NCBI GenBank assembly: GCA_002414385.1
Contig: DHZH01000001.1
Span: 431 to 64,430, forward strand
Origin: Gammaproteobacteria bacterium UBA5109
Lineage (GTDB): Bacteria > Pseudomonadota > Gammaproteobacteria > Pseudomonadales > Pseudohongiellaceae
Direction: 5' to 3'
Length of the DNA: 64,000 nt
Notes under the pieces: model-generated
What the model saw: the letters and a program-made list of their open reading frames with translations, nothing else
Told to the model about the DNA's origin: nothing
The model's database searches: none
Part shown: positions 54,143 through 63,515 of the stretch, piece by piece
How the letters are laid out: each line of letters begins with the position of its first letter
Position numbering within the stretch: position 1 is the first letter of the stretch
Program-made: the position numbers and the translations under genes

Positions 54143-54907
54143 GTGGCTAAAATAAATTTTGATTTTACAGGAAAGACGGTACTGGTGACGGGGGGCGGCT
54201 CCGGTATTGGCAAGGAGACTGCACTAAAATTTGCTGCCAGTGGAGCCAATGTTGTCGTCAGTGATGTTAATGATGCGATGTCAGTGGTTGAGGAAATCAG
54301 GGATCTGGGTGGGGAAGGCAGTTTCATTCTCTGCGATGTTTCCCTGAATGATCAGGTTCGGGCGCTGCTGGAACAAACCCTCAGTCAATATGGTAGTTTG
54401 CATATAGCCTGCAATAACGCCGGTATAGAAGGTGAGCAGGGATATTCTGCCGCATGCAGTGAAGAAAATTTTGACCGGGTCATTGACGTCAATATCAAGG
54501 GTGTATGGCAATGTATGAAATATGAAATCCCGCATCTTGTAGACGCCGGAGGGGGCGCGATTGTCAATCTGTCTTCAATTGCAGGGCTTATCGGGTTTCC
54601 GGGGCTTCCGGCGTACGTTGCCAGCAAGCATGCTGTTGCGGGTCTTACAAAAACGGCGGCCCTGGAGTATGCCAGGGAAAATGTTCGAGTAAATGCAGTT
54701 TGCCCTGGTCCAATTATGACCCCCATGCTGGAGCGGATCATGGAGACGACTCCAGGTTTCAGGGAACAGATCACTGAAGGTGTACCGGAACATCGTATCG
54801 GTCAAGCTGCTGAAGTTGCCGATACCATTCTCTACCTGTGCTCTGAGCAGGCTGCTTATATCACTGGCCAGTGTCTTGCGATTGATGGTGGTTGGGTCGC
54901 CCAGTAG
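54143..54907 (+). CDS. Short-chain dehydrogenase/reductase
   Basis: 254 residues from GTG 54143, with GAGGG six bases upstream. NAD(P)-binding TGGGSGIGKE, CNNAGIEG, the catalytic Ser in NLSSIAG and the Y-x3-K in YVASKHA are complete; CPGPIMTPM follows. The Asp of VVVSDV at the end of beta-2 favours NAD over NADP. Substrate unknown. Convergent with cysNC. Confidence 0.9.
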   Translation: MAKINFDFTGKTVLVTGGGSGIGKETALKFAASGANVVVSDVNDAMSVVEEIRDLGGEGSFILCDVSLNDQVRALLEQTLSQYGSLHIACNNAGIEGEQGYSAACSEENFDRVIDVNIKGVWQCMKYEIPHLVDAGGGAIVNLSSIAGLIGFPGLPAYVASKHAVAGLTKTAALEYARENVRVNAVCPGPIMTPMLERIMETTPGFREQITEGVPEHRIGQAAEVADTILYLCSEQAAYITGQCLAIDGGWVAQ

Positions 54908-54934
54908 TCAGCTTACCGCACGCTGTAATCGGGC

Positions 54935-56836
54935 TTAGAGGATTGACTGTTCCCTGAGCAGGTTGATCACCCGGTCAATACACTCATCAACGTCCAGTTC
55001 ATGGGTAGGCAATATCAGGTGTGGCTTTTCCCAGTCTTCATAGGGAAAAGAGACACCTGGCACTGTTCCACTTTCGACATTGGCTTCAGCAGCATAGATA
55101 CCACTTGGGTCCCGCTGCTTGCAAACTTCCAGTGGTGGATTCAGATAAACGATGATGCAATTGTCTTCACCGATAACTGAAATAGTGTGCTCGCGTGAAT
55201 CTGTATTGGGCGCGACAAAAGCAGCACAGCAAATAAGCCCGGAATCGTTCAGATATTTGGCAATATAAGCACTGCGGCGCAGGTTTTCGGCGCGACCGGC
55301 GGCGTCATGCGGCAGATCCCTGCTGATACCCAGGCGCATGGCTTTGCCGTCCAGGATTGCGCTGACCCTGCCCATATCAAACAGACGTCTTTCCAGGGCA
55401 TGTGCCAGGGTGGATTTGCCAGAACCGGACAGACCGACAAACATTACCGTTGCAGGTTTCTGCCCGTAGCGTGCAGCACGCTCCTCGGTTGTTACATGCG
55501 TTGTGGAATTCTGTGTGTTGCGGCGTGACTGTTTGCTGCGAAAATCAATCATGCCGGCACCGACGGTGACATTACTCAGCCGGTCAATAATGATGAATGA
55601 ACCGGTACTCGGGTTCTGTTTGTAGGCGTCAAAATGAATGGGCTGGGATAATTCCAGATCACACAGTCCGATCTCGTTCAGTTCCAGTGAAGGCGACGGA
55701 CTGGTTTCCAGGGTATTTACATCCAGTTTGTGCTGGATGTTACTGATAACACCGCTGAAAGTCTGGGTTGTCTGCTTGAAGTCATATTGCTTGCCAGGCA
55801 GCAAGGGTTTTTCAGTCATCCAGACAATTGTTGCACTTAGCTTGTCACTGGAAACCGGCAGGTTACCAGCGTGAACGATCATGTCACCGCGACTGATATC
55901 AATTTCATCTTCCAGGGTCAGGGTCACCGCCATTGGTGTAAAGGCCTGTTCCAGTTCTTCATCATAAGTGACGATGGATTTGATGCGGCTGCTTTTGCCT
56001 GAAGGCAGGGCAACGACTTCATCACCCTTGCGCACGATGCCCGAAGCTAGAGTGCCGCAAAAGCCGCGAAAATCAAGATTGGGGCGGTTCACATACTGCA
56101 CCGGAAACCGCAAGTCATCGAAATTACGGTCCGCAGCTATCTTGACGTTTTCCAGCATCCACATCAGCGTTTCACCCTGGTACCAGGGTGTGCTTTCACT
56201 GACATTGACCACATTGTCGCCTTTGAGAGCAGATATGGGGATGAAGTAAAGCTCACCGGTATCCAGTTCGTCAGTAAAGTCGATGTAGTCCTGCTTGATC
56301 TGCTCAAAGACTTCTTCACTGAAGTCCATCAGGTCCATTTTATTGACGGCAACAATGATATGTTTGATACCAAGCAGTGAGGCAATAAAAGTATGTCGCC
56401 GGGTCTGGGTCTGGACACCATGACGGGCGTCGATCAGGATAATGGCCAGTTCACAGGTTGAAGCACCGGTAGCCATGTTACGGGTATATTGCTCGTGCCC
56501 CGGAGTGTCGGCGATGATGAATTTGCGTTTTGCCGTGGAAAAATAACGGTAGGCAACATCGATGGTGATGCCCTGTTCCCGCTCTGCCTGCAAACCATCA
56601 ACCAGCAGTGAAAGATCAAAACTGTCATCCGTGGTGCCGGATTTGACGCTGTCGGATTTAATCGCTTCAAGCTGATCTTCATAGATCATTTTCGAATCAT
56701 GCAGGAGGCGGCCGATAAGCGTACTTTTACCATCGTCAACACTGCCACAGGTCAGCAGATGCAATAGCTCCTTGCGCTCATGCTGGGCAAGGTAGGCATC
56801 AATGTCGGTACTGATTAAATCTGACTGGTGTGACAT
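54935..56836 (-). CDS. cysNC: Bifunctional sulfate adenylyltransferase subunit 1 / APS kinase
   Basis: 633 residues. The CysN part (about 1-435) is an EF-Tu-like GTPase: GSVDDGKSTLIGRLL, DTPGHEQYTRN, NKMDLMDF. The CysC part (about 450-633) has the P-loop GLSGSGKSTLAHALE and FVAPNTDSRE. Together with CysD it activates sulfate to APS and then PAPS. The fusion is common in Pseudomonas and relatives. It lies 3 bases after cysD. Confidence 0.97.
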   Translation of the reverse strand: MSHQSDLISTDIDAYLAQHERKELLHLLTCGSVDDGKSTLIGRLLHDSKMIYEDQLEAIKSDSVKSGTTDDSFDLSLLVDGLQAEREQGITIDVAYRYFSTAKRKFIIADTPGHEQYTRNMATGASTCELAIILIDARHGVQTQTRRHTFIASLLGIKHIIVAVNKMDLMDFSEEVFEQIKQDYIDFTDELDTGELYFIPISALKGDNVVNVSESTPWYQGETLMWMLENVKIAADRNFDDLRFPVQYVNRPNLDFRGFCGTLASGIVRKGDEVVALPSGKSSRIKSIVTYDEELEQAFTPMAVTLTLEDEIDISRGDMIVHAGNLPVSSDKLSATIVWMTEKPLLPGKQYDFKQTTQTFSGVISNIQHKLDVNTLETSPSPSLELNEIGLCDLELSQPIHFDAYKQNPSTGSFIIIDRLSNVTVGAGMIDFRSKQSRRNTQNSTTHVTTEERAARYGQKPATVMFVGLSGSGKSTLAHALERRLFDMGRVSAILDGKAMRLGISRDLPHDAAGRAENLRRSAYIAKYLNDSGLICCAAFVAPNTDSREHTISVIGEDNCIIVYLNPPLEVCKQRDPSGIYAAEANVESGTVPGVSFPYEDWEKPHLILPTHELDVDECIDRVINLLREQSIL

Positions 56837-56839
56837 GAT

Positions 56840-57748
56840 TTAGAAATAACCTTCGCGTTTTTTCTTTTCCATCGAACCAGACTGATCGCTGTCAATCAGG
56901 CGACCCTGTCGTTCTGAAGTTGTGGTCAGTAACATTTCCTGGATAATTTCCGGCAGGGTACTGGCTTTTGACTCTACGGCGCCTGTCAGGGGATAACAAC
57001 CCAGGGTACGAAAGCGTACAGTTTTCATGCTGACGTTCTGCTTCAGTTCATCCGGAATGCGTTCGTCATTGGCCATGATGTCGACGCCTTCATAATTGAT
57101 GACTGGTCGTTCTTCAGCAAAATACAGGGATGGAATTTCAATATTGTTCAGGTGGATATACTGCCAGACATCCAGTTCGGTCCAGTTGGACAGGGGAAAG
57201 ACACGGATGCTCTCACCCTTGTTGATTTTGCCGTTGTATATGTTCCATAGCTCCGGGCGTTGATTTTTCGGGTCCCAGCGGTGATTTTTATCCCGGAAAG
57301 AATAGACCCTTTCCTTGGCCCGTGATTTTTCTTCATCCCGGCGTGCCCCCCCGAAAGCGGCATCAAACTTATACTTGTTCAGGGCCTGTTTCAGGGCCTG
57401 GGTTTTCATGATATCGGTGTGTTTCTGGCTGCCATGAGTAAAGGGTCCGACGCCGGCTTCGACACCCTCCTGATTGATGTATACGAGTAAATCCAGCCCC
57501 AGCCTTTTTGCCTGTTCATCACGAAATTCGATCATTTCCCTGAATTTCCAGGTGGTATCAACATGCAGCAGGGGGAAGGGCAGCTTGCCCGGATAGAAAG
57601 CTTTCAGTGCCAGATGCAACATCACGGCCGAGTCTTTGCCAATGGAATAGAGCATCACCGGCTTGTCAAATTCAGCAGCCACTTCCCGGATTATATGAAT
57701 ACTCTCAGCTTCCAGTTGCTTGAGATGTGTCAGACGATGTTCAGCCAT
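56840..57748 (-). CDS. cysD: Sulfate adenylyltransferase subunit 2
   Basis: 302 residues. PP-loop YSIGKDSAVMLHLALKAF, LLHVDTTWKFREMIEFRD, GGARRDEEKSRAKER and the C-terminal LTGAVESKASTL are those of CysD. It makes APS from sulfate and ATP, driven by GTP hydrolysis in CysNC. Confidence 0.97.
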   Translation of the reverse strand: MAEHRLTHLKQLEAESIHIIREVAAEFDKPVMLYSIGKDSAVMLHLALKAFYPGKLPFPLLHVDTTWKFREMIEFRDEQAKRLGLDLLVYINQEGVEAGVGPFTHGSQKHTDIMKTQALKQALNKYKFDAAFGGARRDEEKSRAKERVYSFRDKNHRWDPKNQRPELWNIYNGKINKGESIRVFPLSNWTELDVWQYIHLNNIEIPSLYFAEERPVINYEGVDIMANDERIPDELKQNVSMKTVRFRTLGCYPLTGAVESKASTLPEIIQEMLLTTTSERQGRLIDSDQSGSMEKKKREGYF

Positions 57749-57832
57749 GTTAATAGTCAGGTATTGGAATCGGAAATCCCGAGGAGGGCGCGAGTATAAA
57801 ACAAGCCGCGGCTAAACCCAAGGCTGGGAAGC

Positions 57833-58303
57833 TCAGTGAGTCTGCTCGTTGTCTTTTTTGTCGAGGTTTTTATCGAGTCCGTAATCGGCGGCCAGTCCGC
57901 CTTTCTGGTCAGGACTGGATTTCGTGGCATAGTCTCGCGGTGGAAACAGGTCATCCATTTTCTGCTCAAGTTCCGAACCCTGATCGGAACCCAGCAGGTC
58001 TGAGCGTTGCTTGCTCAGGGCCAGCTGGTTAGTGACATCTTCCGGACAGAGAATATCGGCATCACGGGCCAGACGTTCATACAGGGCTTTATAGTTACCG
58101 GCCAGAGTGTTCACGAGACCGGCAGTATTTTCAAAGTGCGAATAAACACTTTGCTGGTAATCCTTGTGAGTTTCCTGGAGTTTTTCCAGCTCTTTGCTGA
58201 GACTGTCGACTTTGGCAGAATCAGAAAAGAACTGTTTGCATAACAGAGCACCAGCAGCGAGGCCGACCACAAAACATAAAATTCCCACTAACCAGATAGC
58301 CAT
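57833..58303 (-). CDS. zapG: DUF1043 / YhcB (ZapG) envelope protein
   Basis: 156 residues: one N-terminal membrane helix (about 4-22, GILCFVVGLAAGALL), a coiled coil (SKELEKLQETHKDYQQSVYSH), then the conserved AGLVNTLAGNYKALYERLARDA and an acidic tail. YhcB takes part in cell division and envelope synthesis. Divergent from zapE, as in other gammaproteobacteria. Confidence 0.9.
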   Translation of the reverse strand: MAIWLVGILCFVVGLAAGALLCKQFFSDSAKVDSLSKELEKLQETHKDYQQSVYSHFENTAGLVNTLAGNYKALYERLARDADILCPEDVTNQLALSKQRSDLLGSDQGSELEQKMDDLFPPRDYATKSSPDQKGGLAADYGLDKNLDKKDNEQTH

Positions 58304-58466
58304 GTATTTCCCTGATCTTTTATTTAACTAAGCTTTATTAGCCTTACTGGCAATTTACCTGTAACTATTTACTTTGAATTTGCCAAAACTGGTTTAATTA
58401 TACCTATAATTACTTTTTTAATCTTCATCCATCCTCTCGCAGTTGACAAGGCTGAAAGAGATCAGA

Positions 58467-59603
58467 GTGTCGGCTTACAGTAGTGAAAATGAAGTGTTGA
58501 ACCCATCACCTACTCCCCAACAGCGTTACCGGCAGGACCTGGAGCAGGGTTTGCTGGAAGCGGACCAGTCCCAGGCTAATGCCGTGGAAGAGTTACAGGC
58601 TGTCTACCAGGCAGTACTGAAAAAACGCCAGGCCGAAGCTCGTAAACCGTCGTTTTTGGGCTGGTTCAAATCTGCGCCCCAAGCAGTCAGGGGGCTTTAT
58701 TTATGGGGAGGCGTAGGCCGGGGGAAAACTTACCTGATGGATCTGTTTTATGAGTGTCTGCCTGAGGAAAGAAAAATGCGGCGACACTTTCATCGATTCA
58801 TGCTCATGGTGCACCGAAAGTTAAACCAGTACAAAAACCAGTCCGACCCGCTAAAAAAAGTGGCTCATGAAATTGCTGCTGACATCGATATCATCTGCTT
58901 TGACGAGTTTTCTGTGAATGATATCGGCGATGCCATGATTCTTGCCAGATTACTGGATGCCTTGTTTACGGAAGGAGTCTGCCTGATTGCCACCTCAAAT
59001 ATTGAACCAGCCAGACTCTACGAAAATGGTCTGCAGCGAGCCAATTTTCTGCCCGCCATCGCCTTGTTAGAGCAATATACTCGGGTGCTCAACGTTGATG
59101 GAGGCATTGACTACCGCCTGCGCAGTCTTGAACAGGCCGAAATTTACCACAGCCCGCTGGGAGAGGCAGCCGAGCAGAGTATGCTGGACAGTTTCCGGCA
59201 ACTGAGTGCCGGATTGAGTACAGTAGCAGGAGGCAATATCGAAATACAGGCGCGGGAAATTGCTGTGCGCTACCGGGCGGAAGACCTGGTCTGGTTTGAC
59301 TTTGAAAGTATTTGTGGAGGGCCGCGCAGTTCAGCCGATTACATTGAAATTGCCCAGCTTTTCCATACGGTACTGATCAGTAATATTCCGCAGCTGGATG
59401 CTTATAGTGACGATAAGGCCCGGCGCTTTGTCAATCTGGTGGATGAATTTTACGATCACAAGGTTAAACTTATCATCTCAGCAGCCGTGCCGATGCAGAA
59501 ACTTTACCAGGGCTCCGAACTGCAATTTGTCTTTCAGCGAACCCAAAGTCGCCTGCTGGAAATGCAGTCACATGATTATCTGGCATTGCAGCATAAACCC
59601 TGA
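58467..59603 (+). CDS. zapE: Cell division ATPase ZapE (AFG1-like)
   Basis: 378 residues from GTG 58467, which has AGAG six bases upstream; TTG at 58443 would add eight residues but has no ribosome site. Walker A GGVGRGKTYLMDLF, Walker B IICFDEFSVND, TSNIEPARLYENGLQR and the late FVNLVDEFYDHKVKL are typical. It binds FtsZ in E. coli. Confidence 0.93.
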   Translation: MSAYSSENEVLNPSPTPQQRYRQDLEQGLLEADQSQANAVEELQAVYQAVLKKRQAEARKPSFLGWFKSAPQAVRGLYLWGGVGRGKTYLMDLFYECLPEERKMRRHFHRFMLMVHRKLNQYKNQSDPLKKVAHEIAADIDIICFDEFSVNDIGDAMILARLLDALFTEGVCLIATSNIEPARLYENGLQRANFLPAIALLEQYTRVLNVDGGIDYRLRSLEQAEIYHSPLGEAAEQSMLDSFRQLSAGLSTVAGGNIEIQAREIAVRYRAEDLVWFDFESICGGPRSSADYIEIAQLFHTVLISNIPQLDAYSDDKARRFVNLVDEFYDHKVKLIISAAVPMQKLYQGSELQFVFQRTQSRLLEMQSHDYLALQHKP

Positions 59604-59693
59604 AAAACAGCTGCTGTTTCCGCTTTGGCAAAAAAGTACTCACCGCCAGGCCAGCCAAGTGGTAAAACGACCAAGAAAATCGCCGTTAAACCC

Positions 59694-59722
59694 TTGAATA
59701 TCACTCCCGGCATCTGTAGAAT
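59694..59722 (+). promoter_or_regulatory. Sigma-70 promoter of rplM-rpsI
   Basis: TTGAAT (59694-59699), exactly 17 bases, and TAGAAT (59717-59722). It predicts a start near 59729 and a leader of about 65 bases. Confidence 0.75.
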
Positions 59723-59739
59723 TCGCGCTCCCTTTGAGG

Positions 59740-59762
59740 CTTTGCCAGTAAAAAAGGCAAAG
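59740..59762 (+). promoter_or_regulatory. Hairpin in the rplM leader
   Basis: CTTTGCC (59740-59746) pairs with GGCAAAG (59756-59762) around an A-rich loop, about 30 bases before the ATG. Ribosomal-protein leaders often bind their own product, so this may be an L13 autoregulatory element. Confidence 0.4.
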
Positions 59763-59793
59763 TCTTTAGAATACAGTGTGTTGAGATAAGCAA

Positions 59794-60225
59794 ATGAAGA
59801 CTTTTTCGGCAAAAAAAGAGACTGCGGAAAACAACTGGGTCGTAATTGACGCAGAAGATCAGGTTTTGGGTCGTATGTCTGCAGAGATTGCCCGCCGCCT
59901 GCGAGGCAAGCATAAAGCAGAATATACCGCTCACGTCGATACCGGTGACTATGTTGTGGTAGTCAACGCCGAGAAAGTCAGGGTTACCGGTGGTAAGCCC
60001 ACTAAAAAGCTGTACCAGCGGCACTCCGGCTATCCTGGCGGACTTAAATCACGCTCTTTTAATGAGATGATCGCCACCAATCCGGAAGAAGTGGTTCGTC
60101 GTGCTGTAAAAGGCATGTTGCCGAATACTCCACTGGGTCGGGCCATGTATCGAAAACTCAAGGTTTATGCCGGTGGCGAACATCCGCATGGCGCCCAACA
60201 GCCTGCACAACTCAATTTACAATAG
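59794..60225 (+). CDS. rplM: Large-subunit ribosomal protein L13 (uL13)
   Basis: 143 residues, usual size 142. MKTFSAKKE start, WVVIDAEDQVLGRMSAEIARRLRGKHKAEYTAHVDTGD core and MLPNTPLGRAMYRKLKVYAG tail are conserved. It is an early 50S assembly protein, cotranscribed with rpsI. Confidence 0.98.
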   Translation: MKTFSAKKETAENNWVVIDAEDQVLGRMSAEIARRLRGKHKAEYTAHVDTGDYVVVVNAEKVRVTGGKPTKKLYQRHSGYPGGLKSRSFNEMIATNPEEVVRRAVKGMLPNTPLGRAMYRKLKVYAGGEHPHGAQQPAQLNLQ

Positions 60226-60248
60226 TTTTTAAACAGGACCTCTCAGGT

Positions 60249-60641
60249 ATGGCTGATACACAGTATTACGGAACCGGACGACGCAAAACTTCCACTGCGC
60301 GCGTGTTTATTACCCCGGGCAGCGGAAATATTTCAGTTAACAAACGCAGCCTGGACACCTATTTTGGTCGCGAAGTGGCGCGCATGATTGTCAAGCAACC
60401 ACTGGAACTGCTGGAAGCATCTGATAAGTTTGATATTCTGGTTTCAGTCAGTGGTGGCGGTAGCTTTGCCCAGGCTGGCGCAATTCGTCATGGTCTGACC
60501 AGGGCCCTGATTGATTATGATGAGAGTAACCGCAGCCCGCTGCGCCGAGCAGGGTTTGTGACCCGCGACTCCCGGGCAGTCGAACGTAAGAAAGTCGGTT
60601 TACGTAAAGCGCGTAAGAGACCGCAGTTCTCCAAACGTTAA
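60249..60641 (+). CDS. rpsI: Small-subunit ribosomal protein S9 (uS9)
   Basis: 130 residues. QYYGTGRRKTSTARVF, SGGGSFAQAGAIRHGLTRAL and the C-terminal KKVGLRKARKRPQFSKR that reaches the tRNA P-site are all present. Confidence 0.98.
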   Translation: MADTQYYGTGRRKTSTARVFITPGSGNISVNKRSLDTYFGREVARMIVKQPLELLEASDKFDILVSVSGGGSFAQAGAIRHGLTRALIDYDESNRSPLRRAGFVTRDSRAVERKKVGLRKARKRPQFSKR

Positions 60642-60662
60642 GAAAAACCGGTTTTTTGTCAG

Positions 60663-60696
60663 AAGCGCCGGAACTTCCCAGTTTTGGCGCTTTTTT
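60663..60696 (+). terminator. Intrinsic terminator after rpsI
   Basis: AAGCGCCGGAAC pairs, with G-T wobbles, with GTTTTGGCGCTT around loop TTCCCA, followed by T residues. Confidence 0.8.
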
Positions 60697-60846
60697 ATGA
60701 GCAAAATCAGGACCTATGCTGGAATCAGCAAGCTGTTTCGCCTTGAAAAAAAGGCATGATTTTAGTAGCATTCGCGCAGTTCGCGGGTACGTCCCTGGGG
60801 CGTCGATCCTGACCCTTTCAAGAGTTTCCAGAAGGAGAGTTTCATC

Positions 60847-61446
60847 GTGAGTGGCGGTTCTATTAATACTAGTCGCAGGCGTTTCTTAATTGGCAGTACT
60901 TCTGTAGTAGGGGCAGCCGGCGCAGTCGGTGCAGCTGTTCCTTTTGTCGGATCCTGGGATCCAAGTGCCAGAGCGCTGGCAGCAGGGGCGCCAACCACTG
61001 TGGATATCAGTCGTCTGGAGCCTGGCGAGTTGCTGGGGCCTATTCCAGCCTGGCGTGGTCAGCCGATTTTTATCTTGCGCCGCGATGAAGAATCCCTGAA
61101 TAACCTCGAAACTTTCACTGATCATCTTGCTGATCCCGATTCAGAAGACCCACAACAGCCGGCATATGCCCAGAACGCCTTCCGTTCCATTCGTCCGGAA
61201 ATCGGCATTTATGTTGGCCTGTGTACCCATCTCGGATGCTCGCCGCAAATCAATACCGAAGTGGCACCGCAGGAATTTGATGATGAATGGAAAGGCGGTT
61301 TCTTCTGCCCCTGTCATGGCTCCATGTTTGATCTGGCAGGTCGTGTCTACCGCGGTGTTCCAGCTCCTGACAATCTGGTAGTCCCTCCTCATTCCTACGA
61401 AACAGATAATGTTGTTGTCATTGGAGTAGACGGGGAGAATTCGTAG
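60847..61446 (+). CDS. petA: Ubiquinol-cytochrome c reductase Rieske subunit
   Basis: 199 residues from a GTG start, with AAGGAG about 10 bases upstream. A twin-arginine-like start (SRRRFLIG) and membrane anchor lead to the Rieske domain with cluster motifs CTHLGCSP and CPCHGSMFD. It moves electrons from quinol to cytochrome c1. The stop overlaps the next start by one base. Confidence 0.97.
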   Translation: MSGGSINTSRRRFLIGSTSVVGAAGAVGAAVPFVGSWDPSARALAAGAPTTVDISRLEPGELLGPIPAWRGQPIFILRRDEESLNNLETFTDHLADPDSEDPQQPAYAQNAFRSIRPEIGIYVGLCTHLGCSPQINTEVAPQEFDDEWKGGFFCPCHGSMFDLAGRVYRGVPAPDNLVVPPHSYETDNVVVIGVDGENS

Positions 61447-63476
61447 TGAGTGAGAACATGACCAACGCCGTTAACGAACAGCCCAAAAAGAATAGCTTCA
61501 TGGCATGGATTGATGCCCGCTTGCCGGTAACACAAGCCATTCAGAAGCACATGACCAAATATTATGCGCCGAAGAATTTCAATTTCTGGTATGTCTTCGG
61601 TGTGCTGGCACTGGTAGTCCTGGTAAATCAGTTGCTCACCGGCATCTGGCTGACGATGAATTATGTTCCCAGTGCTGATGCCGCTTTTGCCTCAGTCGAA
61701 TACATCATGCGTGATGTCAATTATGGCTGGTTACTGCGCTATATGCATTCAACCGGAGCCTCGGCCTTTTTCGTAGTGGTTTACCTGCACATGTTCCGTG
61801 GCCTGATGTATGGCTCCTACCAGAAGCCCAGGGAACTGATCTGGATTTTCGGCATGACCATCTATCTGGTACTGATGGCAGAAGGCTTTATGGGATATGT
61901 TCTGCCCTGGGGCCAGATGTCCTACTGGGGCGCCAATGTGATCGTGTCCCTGGCAGGAGCGATACCTTATATTGGTGAAGACCTGATGGTCTGGATTCAG
62001 GGAGATTACCTGATTTCCGGTGCCACACTGAACCGCTTTTTTGCCCTGCATGTCATTGCTTTGCCACTGGTGCTGGTTGCATTGGTTGTACTGCATATCC
62101 TGGCCCTGCACGAGGTCGGCTCCAACAATCCAGACGGAATTGAAATCAAGGCCAACAAAGACGAAAATGGTATTCCCAGAGACGGTATTCCCTTCCATCC
62201 CTATTACAGTGTGCATGACCTGGTCGGCATAGTTGTGTTCCTGTTTGTATTTTCCTTCGTGATTTTCTTCATGCCGGAAATGGGTGGTTATTTCCTGGAA
62301 TATGCAAACTTCGAGGAGGCTAACAGCCTCAAGACTCCGGATCATATTGCCCCGGTCTGGTATTTCACGCCTTTCTATTCAATGCTCAGAGCGGTGACCT
62401 ATCCGCTGTTTGGTATTGATGCAAAATTCTGGGGTCTGGTGGTCATGGCCGGCGCCATCGCCATTTTGTTTGTCATGCCCTGGCTGGATCGTTCACCGGT
62501 GAAATCCATGCGTTATAAAGGCATATACAGCCGTGTTGCCCTGTTTGCCTTTGTGGTCAGTTTCATCATTCTCGGCGTACTGGGCACCAAGCTTGCTACC
62601 GGACCAAGAACGGCTCTGGCGCAGATTTGTACGGTTATTTACTTTGTCTATTTCCTGGCCATGCCCTGGTATACGCGTAAGGAGCAGACTACGACTCCTC
62701 CCGAGCGCGTCACCGGACGTTTCATCACTATCCCCCACTTGCTGCTTTCTATTGTGCTGCTGGTCGTGCTGACCTGGGTGCCACTGACTGTTGTGGGAGC
62801 TGAAGCTGATGTTGAGCTGGAGCACGTCGAGATGAACCTGGACGATACCGTATCACTGCAATCCGGTTTGCAGACTTATGTCAATTACTGCCTGGGCTGT
62901 CATTCACTGAGCTATTCCCGCTATCAACGAGTTGCTGAGGACCTGAATATTCCGGAAGAAATCATGATGGAGAATATTGTCTTTGATCCGAATGCCGATT
63001 TCGGTTCGCTGATGGTAAGCTCCATGCCGGATACTGCGGAAAACTGGTTTGGTGTCGCTCCTCCGGACCTGAGTCTGGTGGCCAAAGCACGAGCAACTAT
63101 AGATCATTCCGGAACCGATTGGCTTTACGGCTACCTGACAGGTTTTTATCAGGATCCATCGCGCCCATTCGGGGTCAATAACCGTGTGTTTGCCAATGTC
63201 GGGATGCCCAATGTCCTGGGCGAATTACAGGGTGAGCAGGTTTGTGATGATCCGGAGCATTGTGAAGAATTACACCACGTTCAGGGTACCGGCACGCTGA
63301 GCGAGGAAGAATTTGACAAGGTCGTCTATGACCTGGTCAATTTTCTCTATTATGTCGGCGAACCGTCCCGACAGGATCGTGTAAGGATTGGCGGTTTTGT
63401 GCTTTTCTTCCTGGCCTTCCTGTTTGTCTTTGTTTTCATGTTAAACAGAGAATACTGGAAAGACATCGAACATTAA
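61446..63476 (+). CDS. Cytochrome b / cytochrome c1 fusion of the bc1 complex
   Basis: 676 residues from GTG. Residues about 1-425 are a full cytochrome b: membrane helices with heme histidines (HSTGASAFFVVVYLHMFRG), and the Qo-site motif PDH (LKTPDHIAPVWYF). After PPERVTG a hydrophobic segment (about 427-452) ending V-G-A-E-A looks like the retained signal peptide of cytochrome c1, with a possible signal-peptidase site after Ala454. The rest is cytochrome c1: heme site CLGCH (Cys482, Cys485, His486), the MPNVLGELQG region that holds the axial Met, and a C-terminal anchor helix. Most gammaproteobacteria have two genes (petB, petC); the fused form is known as fbcH in Bradyrhizobium, where it is cut after synthesis. 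Confidence 0.95.
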   Translation: MSENMTNAVNEQPKKNSFMAWIDARLPVTQAIQKHMTKYYAPKNFNFWYVFGVLALVVLVNQLLTGIWLTMNYVPSADAAFASVEYIMRDVNYGWLLRYMHSTGASAFFVVVYLHMFRGLMYGSYQKPRELIWIFGMTIYLVLMAEGFMGYVLPWGQMSYWGANVIVSLAGAIPYIGEDLMVWIQGDYLISGATLNRFFALHVIALPLVLVALVVLHILALHEVGSNNPDGIEIKANKDENGIPRDGIPFHPYYSVHDLVGIVVFLFVFSFVIFFMPEMGGYFLEYANFEEANSLKTPDHIAPVWYFTPFYSMLRAVTYPLFGIDAKFWGLVVMAGAIAILFVMPWLDRSPVKSMRYKGIYSRVALFAFVVSFIILGVLGTKLATGPRTALAQICTVIYFVYFLAMPWYTRKEQTTTPPERVTGRFITIPHLLLSIVLLVVLTWVPLTVVGAEADVELEHVEMNLDDTVSLQSGLQTYVNYCLGCHSLSYSRYQRVAEDLNIPEEIMMENIVFDPNADFGSLMVSSMPDTAENWFGVAPPDLSLVAKARATIDHSGTDWLYGYLTGFYQDPSRPFGVNNRVFANVGMPNVLGELQGEQVCDDPEHCEELHHVQGTGTLSEEEFDKVVYDLVNFLYYVGEPSRQDRVRIGGFVLFFLAFLFVFVFMLNREYWKDIEH

Positions 63477-63515
63477 TTGTTCACAAAATTTTTTTTGCTA
63501 AGGGGCTAGATAAAT

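Noticed and set aside
59605..59620. Short palindrome after zapE as terminator
   Set aside because: The stem is short with no T tract.
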